DNA of 9,780 bases from an uncultured Filifactor sp. (lineage in GTDB: Bacteria; Bacillota; Clostridia; Peptostreptococcales; Filifactoraceae), in NCBI GenBank assembly GCA_947254385.1, contig CAMYCP010000035.1, forward strand, positions 1 to 9,780, written 5' to 3'. Below are positions 6,115 through 9,780 of this stretch, piece after piece (positions within the stretch are counted from its first letter, which is position 1; the number at the start of each line of letters is the position of its first letter). The notes beneath the pieces are model-generated. The model worked only from the letters and a program-made list of their open reading frames with translations. It made no database searches and had not been told where the DNA came from. The position numbers were made by a program, and so were the translations under genes.

Positions 6115-6143
6115 TGGACAATCATTGAAAAGCATGATATACT
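6115..6143 (+). promoter_or_regulatory. Promoter of the str operon, extended -10 type
   Basis: -35 TGGACA (6115-6120), 17-bp spacer, extended -10 TGA-TATACT (6135-6143). The start site should fall near 6150, leaving about 100 nt of leader before rpsL. Confidence 0.8.
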
Positions 6144-6144
6144 A

Positions 6145-6214
6145 CTAAAGTACGTTGTCTATTCGGACACGTATATGCGTTTGAATTTTTTAGACGCATC
6201 CGTACGTACTTTAG
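6145..6214 (+). promoter_or_regulatory. Inverted repeat enclosing two hairpins in the rpsL leader
   Basis: An 11-bp perfect inverted repeat, CTAAAGTACGT (6145-6155) and ACGTACTTTAG (6204-6214), encloses two hairpins: TGTCT/GGACA (6156-6160/6165-6169) and ATGCGTTT/AGACGCAT (6175-6182/6192-6199). Together they could fold as a three-way junction. If transcription begins near 6150, only the inner six pairs of the closing stem are in the RNA and the repeat may instead matter as DNA. No match to a leader I can name. Confidence 0.5.
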
Positions 6215-6250
6215 CGGTACGCAAAAATTTTAAATCAAGGAGGTGTAAAG

Positions 6251-6673
6251 ATGCCTACAATTAATCAGTTGGTGAGAAAAGGAAGACAAACAGTTACCTA
6301 CAAATCGCAAGCACCGGCTTTGCAAAGAAACTTCAACTCTTTAAATAAGACCAGCAGTAAAGTAAATTCTCCGCAAAAAAGAGGAGTATGTACTTCAGTT
6401 AAGACAGTAACCCCTAAAAAGCCTAACTCTGCACTTCGTAAAGTTGCCAGAGTAAGACTTACAAATGGGATAGAAGTTTCCGCTTATATTCCGGGCGAAG
6501 GTCACAATTTGCAGGAACACAGCGTCGTTCTTTTAAGAGGCGGAAGAGTAAAAGACCTTCCCGGTGTGCGTTATCACATCGTAAGAGGTACATTGGATAC
6601 CGCAGGTATAGAAAAAAGAAGACAAGCACGTTCCAAATACGGAACAAAACGTCCGAAAGATGCCGCTAAATAG
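6251..6673 (+). CDS. rpsL: 30S ribosomal protein S12
   Basis: Decoding-centre protein of the small subunit, needed for accurate tRNA selection. N-terminus [19 protein letters not shown] (41-47), [11 protein letters not shown] (54-64) and [14 protein letters not shown] (96-109) are near-invariant. Lysines 56 and 101, matching E. coli Lys42/Lys87 in mature numbering, are wild type, so this gene carries no classical streptomycin-resistance change. D102 is the family's methylthiolation site. Length 140 against 124 in E. coli reflects the N-terminal insertion (about residues 25-40) typical of Firmicutes. Ribosome site AAGGAGGTG (6237-6245) lies five bases upstream. First gene of the operon; upstream is bioA, not rpoC. 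Confidence 0.98.
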   Translation: MPTINQLVRKGRQTVTYKSQAPALQRNFNSLNKTSSKVNSPQKRGVCTSVKTVTPKKPNSALRKVARVRLTNGIEVSAYIPGEGHNLQEHSVVLLRGGRVKDLPGVRYHIVRGTLDTAGIEKRRQARSKYGTKRPKDAAK

Positions 6674-6754
6674 GATCATGTATTGTAGGGTGCGTTTATT
6701 ATATAAATAATGGCGCAGCCGGCATTGCAAAAGCGTGTCGAGTACCGATGATCT
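6673..6754 (+). promoter_or_regulatory. Structured rpsL-rpsG intercistronic region, candidate S7 autoregulatory site
   Basis: GATCAT (6674-6679) can pair with ATGATC (6748-6753), enclosing an imperfect hairpin GGGTGCG/CGCAGCC with an inner TTTAT/ATAAA stem, and placing the rpsG ribosome site just outside the fold. In E. coli S7 binds the equivalent rpsL-rpsG spacer to repress its own translation. That role here is inference by position. Confidence 0.35.
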
Positions 6755-6767
6755 AATTTTAATCATT

Positions 6768-6774
6768 AAGGAGG
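6768..6774 (+). promoter_or_regulatory. Ribosome binding site that fixes the rpsG GTG start
   Basis: AAGGAGG eight bases before GTG 6783. It falls inside the longer frame beginning at ATG 6735, ruling that upstream start out. Confidence 0.88.
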
Positions 6775-6782
6775 GAAGGATA

Positions 6783-7253
6783 GTGCCAAGAAGAGGTAAT
6801 ATTCCTAAAAGAATCGTTTTGGCAGATCCCGTTTACGGCAGCAAGACGGTTACGAAATTGATAAACAACGTAATGCTTGACGGCAAGAGAGGGATCGCAC
6901 AAAGCATAGTATACGGTGCTTTTGATGAAATTAAAGAAAAGACCGGACAAGAACCTTTGGAAGTTTTTGAAAAAGCTATGAACAATATAATGCCCGTACT
7001 TGAAGTAAAAGCGAGAAGAGTCGGCGGTGCAAATTATCAGGTACCTGTCGAAGTTCGTCCTGAACGTCGTGAAACTTTAGGTCTCCGTTGGCTGGTAAAA
7101 TACACGAGAGCCAGAGGAGAAAAGGGTATGAAAGAAAGATTGGCAAAAGAAATAATGGATGCGGCAAACGGTTCAGGAGCATCCGTTAAGAAAAGAGAAG
7201 ATACACATAAAATGGCTGAAGCCAACAAGGCTTTTGCGCATTACAGATGGTAG
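6783..7253 (+). CDS. rpsG: 30S ribosomal protein S7
   Basis: Primary 16S rRNA-binding protein that nucleates assembly of the 30S head and lies near the E-site tRNA. The GTG start gives [10 protein letters not shown] and exactly 156 residues, the usual length; the frame is open back to 6735 but those residues are not S7. Family marks: [21 protein letters not shown] (15-35), [20 protein letters not shown] (77-96), [14 protein letters not shown] (101-114) and a C-terminal [15 protein letters not shown] (142-156). It is 109 bases after rpsL with a foldable spacer, and 15 bases before fusA. Confidence 0.97.
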   Translation: MPRRGNIPKRIVLADPVYGSKTVTKLINNVMLDGKRGIAQSIVYGAFDEIKEKTGQEPLEVFEKAMNNIMPVLEVKARRVGGANYQVPVEVRPERRETLGLRWLVKYTRARGEKGMKERLAKEIMDAANGSGASVKKREDTHKMAEANKAFAHYRW

Positions 7254-7268
7254 AAAGGAGCAATTTAA

Positions 7269-9341
7269 GTGCCAAGGCAATTTCCTTTGGAAAAAACGAG
7301 AAACATCGGGATAATGGCACATATAGATGCGGGCAAGACGACAACTACGGAACGTATACTTTTTTATACGGGCAAAACTCACAAATTGGGTGAAACGCAT
7401 GAAGGCTCGGCTACCATGGACTGGATGGCTCAAGAAAAAGAAAGAGGCATTACCATCACGTCGGCCGCAACATCGGCTCAATGGAAGAATCACCGCATAA
7501 ATATTATAGATACACCCGGACACGTGGACTTTACGGTAGAGGTCGAAAGATCTCTTAGAGTGTTGGACGGTTCGGTCGCCGTTTTTTGTGCTAAAGGCGG
7601 AGTTGAACCGCAATCAGAAAACGTATGGCGACAAGCCGACACATATCATGTACCGCGTATAGCGTTTGTAAATAAAATGGATATTATAGGTGCAGATTTT
7701 TTCCGAGTTGTCAATATGATGAAAGATAGACTCGGTGCAAATGCTGTAGCTGTACAAATTCCTGTCGGAGCTGAAGATACTTTTGAAGGCGTCATCGATC
7801 TTATAAAGATGAAAGCCTATATCAATCATGATAAACTCGGCGTCGATATGATAGAAGAAGATATACCTGAAGAATATATAAAAAAAGCTGAAGAATACAG
7901 AGAAAAAATGGTTGAAGCTATAGCCGAACTGGATGAAGAACTCACTATGAAGTTTTTGGACGGCGAAGAAATTTCAATCGATGAACTTAAAAAGGCTTTG
8001 AGAAAAGGTGTAATCGAAACTAAAATTAATCCCGTTTTTTGCGGTTCGGCATATAAAAACAAAGGTATTCAACTTTTGTTGGACGGAATTGTGGAATATA
8101 TGCCTGCACCTACAGATGTAGAGTCCATTAGCGGAATTTTACCGGACGGCACGGAAGAATTTAGACACTCTTCCGACAAAGAACCGTTCTCTGCATTAGC
8201 ATTTAAGATAATGGTGGATCAATTTGTCGGTAAGCTCGTATTTTTCCGTGTTTATAGCGGTACACTCAATGCGGGATCTTATGTTTTAAATTCCACTAAA
8301 GAAAAGAAAGAAAGAATAGGCAGAATACTTCAAATGCACGCAAATTCCCGTTCTGAACTGGATACGGTTTATGCTGGAGATATAGCTGCGGCGGTGGGAC
8401 TTAAAGACACGACCACCGGTGATACACTTTGCGATCCTGATAACCCTATAATTCTGGAATCTATGGAATTTCCTGAACCTGTTATTTCGGTAGCCATCGA
8501 ACCCAAGACTAAAGCGGCTCAGGAAAAAATGGGAGTTGCGTTACAAAAACTTGCTGAAGAGGATCCCACGTTTAAAGTAAAAACCGATAAAGAAACCGGT
8601 CAAACAATTATATCGGGCATGGGTGAACTTCACCTTGAAATAATCGTAGACAGATTGCTTCGTGAATTTAAAGTTGAAGCTACTGTAGGCGCACCGCAAG
8701 TTGCGTATAGAGAAACCATACGTAAGCAAGTTGAAGTTGAAAATAAATATGCTAAGCAATCCGGCGGACGCGGACAATACGGACACGTTAAGATTAGACT
8801 TTATCCTCAAGAACCGGGTGCGGGTTATGAATTTGTAAATAACATAGTAGGCGGTGTTATACCGAAAGAATTTATCGGACCTGTAGATACAGGTATTCAA
8901 GGCGCTATGGAAGCGGGTGTTGTTGCGGGTTATCCTGTAGTAGATGTCAAAGTTGAGTTGTATGACGGATCTTTTCACGAAGTCGACTCTTCGGAAATGG
9001 CGTTTAAGATAGCTGCGTCCATGGCATTTAAAGAAGGTATGAGCAAAGCTGATCCGGTGCTACTTGAACCTGTATTTAAAGTTGAAGTTGTGACGCCTGA
9101 AGATTATATGGGTGATGTAATGGGGGATTTGAACTCCAGACGCGGCAGAATTGAAGGAATGGAGGCAAGACAAGGCGGAGCTCAGGCAATAAACGCATAT
9201 GTACCGCTTTCATCAATGTTCGGTTATTCAACCGACTTACGTTCCATAACTCAAGGGCGTGCAACATACACCATGATATTCGATCACTATGAAGAAGTCC
9301 CCTCATCTATCGCTAAGAAAATAATAGAAGAAGGAAAATAA
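7269..9341 (+). CDS. fusA: Elongation factor G
   Basis: Ribosomal translocase GTPase, also used in ribosome recycling with RRF. GTG start with AAAGGAG (7254-7260) directly after the rpsG stop. G motifs in order: G1 AHIDAGKTT (17-25), G2 RGITI (59-63), G3 DTPGH (81-85), G4 NKMD (135-138), G5 GSA (259-261). These are followed by domain II (about 300-400), domain III (about 405-480, [17 protein letters not shown]), domain IV (about 480-600, with [11 protein letters not shown]) and domain V (about 600-680, with [11 protein letters not shown]). 690 residues is a full-length bacterial EF-G. The [11 protein letters not shown] form after G3 is common in Clostridia. A branched terminator follows, so tuf is not simply co-transcribed. 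Confidence 0.98.
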   Translation: MPRQFPLEKTRNIGIMAHIDAGKTTTTERILFYTGKTHKLGETHEGSATMDWMAQEKERGITITSAATSAQWKNHRINIIDTPGHVDFTVEVERSLRVLDGSVAVFCAKGGVEPQSENVWRQADTYHVPRIAFVNKMDIIGADFFRVVNMMKDRLGANAVAVQIPVGAEDTFEGVIDLIKMKAYINHDKLGVDMIEEDIPEEYIKKAEEYREKMVEAIAELDEELTMKFLDGEEISIDELKKALRKGVIETKINPVFCGSAYKNKGIQLLLDGIVEYMPAPTDVESISGILPDGTEEFRHSSDKEPFSALAFKIMVDQFVGKLVFFRVYSGTLNAGSYVLNSTKEKKERIGRILQMHANSRSELDTVYAGDIAAAVGLKDTTTGDTLCDPDNPIILESMEFPEPVISVAIEPKTKAAQEKMGVALQKLAEEDPTFKVKTDKETGQTIISGMGELHLEIIVDRLLREFKVEATVGAPQVAYRETIRKQVEVENKYAKQSGGRGQYGHVKIRLYPQEPGAGYEFVNNIVGGVIPKEFIGPVDTGIQGAMEAGVVAGYPVVDVKVELYDGSFHEVDSSEMAFKIAASMAFKEGMSKADPVLLEPVFKVEVVTPEDYMGDVMGDLNSRRGRIEGMEARQGGAQAINAYVPLSSMFGYSTDLRSITQGRATYTMIFDHYEEVPSSIAKKIIEEGK

Positions 9342-9359
9342 AGATTTTTTAAAAAGATT

Positions 9360-9472
9360 GTGAGTTTAAAAGTTTTCTAAGATAAGAGTTGGACATTCGA
9401 TAATAATTTCCTAAACGTTATTGTCGAATCTCTTATAGCAAAGGTTTTACCTTTCAGAAACTCACTTTTTTT
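9360..9472 (+). terminator. Large branched terminator between fusA and tuf
   Basis: GTGAGTTT (9360-9367) pairs with AAACTCAC (9458-9465), followed by T7 (9466-9472). Enclosed are a long hairpin, ATAAGAG/CTCTTAT (9382-9388/9430-9436) continuing after a six-base bulge into ATTCGATAATAA/TTATTGTCGAAT (9395-9406/9418-9429), and a small hairpin AAAGGT/ACCTTT (9440-9445/9449-9454). An A-rich run precedes the outer arm, so the element could also stop transcription from the other side. Confidence 0.7.
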
Positions 9473-9499
9473 CAGAAAATAAGTGGTTTATAATATACT
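9471..9499 (+). promoter_or_regulatory. Probable tuf promoter
   Basis: -35-like TTCAGA (9471-9476), 17-bp spacer, -10 TATACT (9494-9499); an overlapping perfect TATAAT (9489-9494) has a poorer -35. It lies directly after the fusA terminator, which supports a separate tuf transcript. Confidence 0.6.
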
Positions 9500-9534
9500 A
9501 TGCCGTTTTAATATTTTAATTAGGAGGAATAACA

Positions 9535-9780
9535 ATGGCAAAGGCAAAATTTGAGAGAAGTAAACCGCACGTTAATATTGGAACCATCGGTCACGTTGAC
9601 CACGGTAAAACCACGTTGACTGCGGCAATAACAAAAGTTCTGCACGACAGATATCAATTGGGTGATGCGGTAGCATTCGACAACATTGATAAAGCACCTG
9701 AAGAAAGAGCAAGAGGAATCACCATATCTACATCTCACGTTGAATATGAAACTCCCAACCGTCACTATGCTCACGTAGAC
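9535..9780 (+). CDS. tuf: Elongation factor Tu, 5' part
   Basis: Delivers aminoacyl-tRNA to the ribosomal A site as a GTP complex. The first 82 codons are present and the window ends inside the gene. N-terminus [21 protein letters not shown]-loop GHVDHGKT (19-26), [12 protein letters not shown] (53-64) containing the G2 threonine T63, STSHVEYET (65-73), and the frame stops at HVD where the G3 motif DCPGH begins. [13 protein letters not shown] is the clostridial form. Ribosome site AGGAGG (9522-9527) lies seven bases before ATG. Confidence 0.97.
   Translation, partial: MAKAKFERSKPHVNIGTIGHVDHGKTTLTAAITKVLHDRYQLGDAVAFDNIDKAPEERARGITISTSHVEYETPNRHYAHVD

Noticed and set aside
6735..6782. Upstream ATG start for rpsG
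   Set aside because: The extension is unlike S7 and contains the ribosome site for the GTG start at 6783.
7173..7613. Antisense open frame of 146 codons
   Set aside because: It lies opposite rpsG and fusA, has no ribosome site or recognisable composition, and is explained as a shadow of conserved coding sequence; the same holds for 8541-8978 and 4623-4967.

Overview
The window looks like chromosomal DNA from a low-GC, Gram-positive, probably anaerobic bacterium of the Clostridia or a related Bacillota lineage. The evidence is the strong AT bias, near-perfect AAGGAGGTG ribosome binding sites, sigma-A type promoters with 17-bp spacers, a 140-residue S12 of the Firmicutes type with its N-terminal insertion, and EF-G and EF-Tu sequences of clostridial character. 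The standard genetic code is in use: Trp is TGG and bioY ends in TGA. Genus cannot be fixed from the sequence.

Layout, all genes on the plus strand. (1) 1-455: decayed 3' part of a gene for a protein with a HEPN-like RNLIAH motif, a Tyr/Asp-rich linker and a C-terminal membrane helix. It carries an in-frame TGA and an A-tract frameshift. (2) 486-1463: galE, UDP-glucose 4-epimerase. (3) 1541-2447: a self-contained transcription unit consisting of a consensus promoter, a structured leader, a one-domain cyclodeaminase/cyclohydrolase (fchA-like) of folate one-carbon metabolism, and a strong terminator. (4) 2480-6088: a biotin operon, bioY-bioB-bioD-bioA, with its own promoter and terminator. (5) 6115-9472: a str operon (rpsL, rpsG, fusA) with its own promoter and structured leader, closed by a branched terminator. 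(6) 9471-9780: tuf, under its own promoter and cut by the window end.

The biotin operon combines import (BioY) with the last three synthetic steps: BioA makes 7,8-diaminopelargonate, BioD closes it to dethiobiotin, and BioB inserts sulfur. No bioF, bioC/bioH-type or bioW gene is present, so pimeloyl and KAPA supply must come from elsewhere or from outside the cell. The str genes supply the decoding-site protein S12, the 30S head protein S7 and the two GTPase elongation factors.

The most interesting points are: the fchA leader, where two hairpin loops are complementary over 9 nt and the second hairpin is also an intrinsic terminator, giving a riboswitch-like architecture; a BioB with serine where E. 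coli BioB has the auxiliary-cluster ligand Cys97; a BioA with a 19-residue tandem duplication at its PLP-binding Tyr-His-Gly loop; and branched RNA structures before rpsL and between fusA and tuf.
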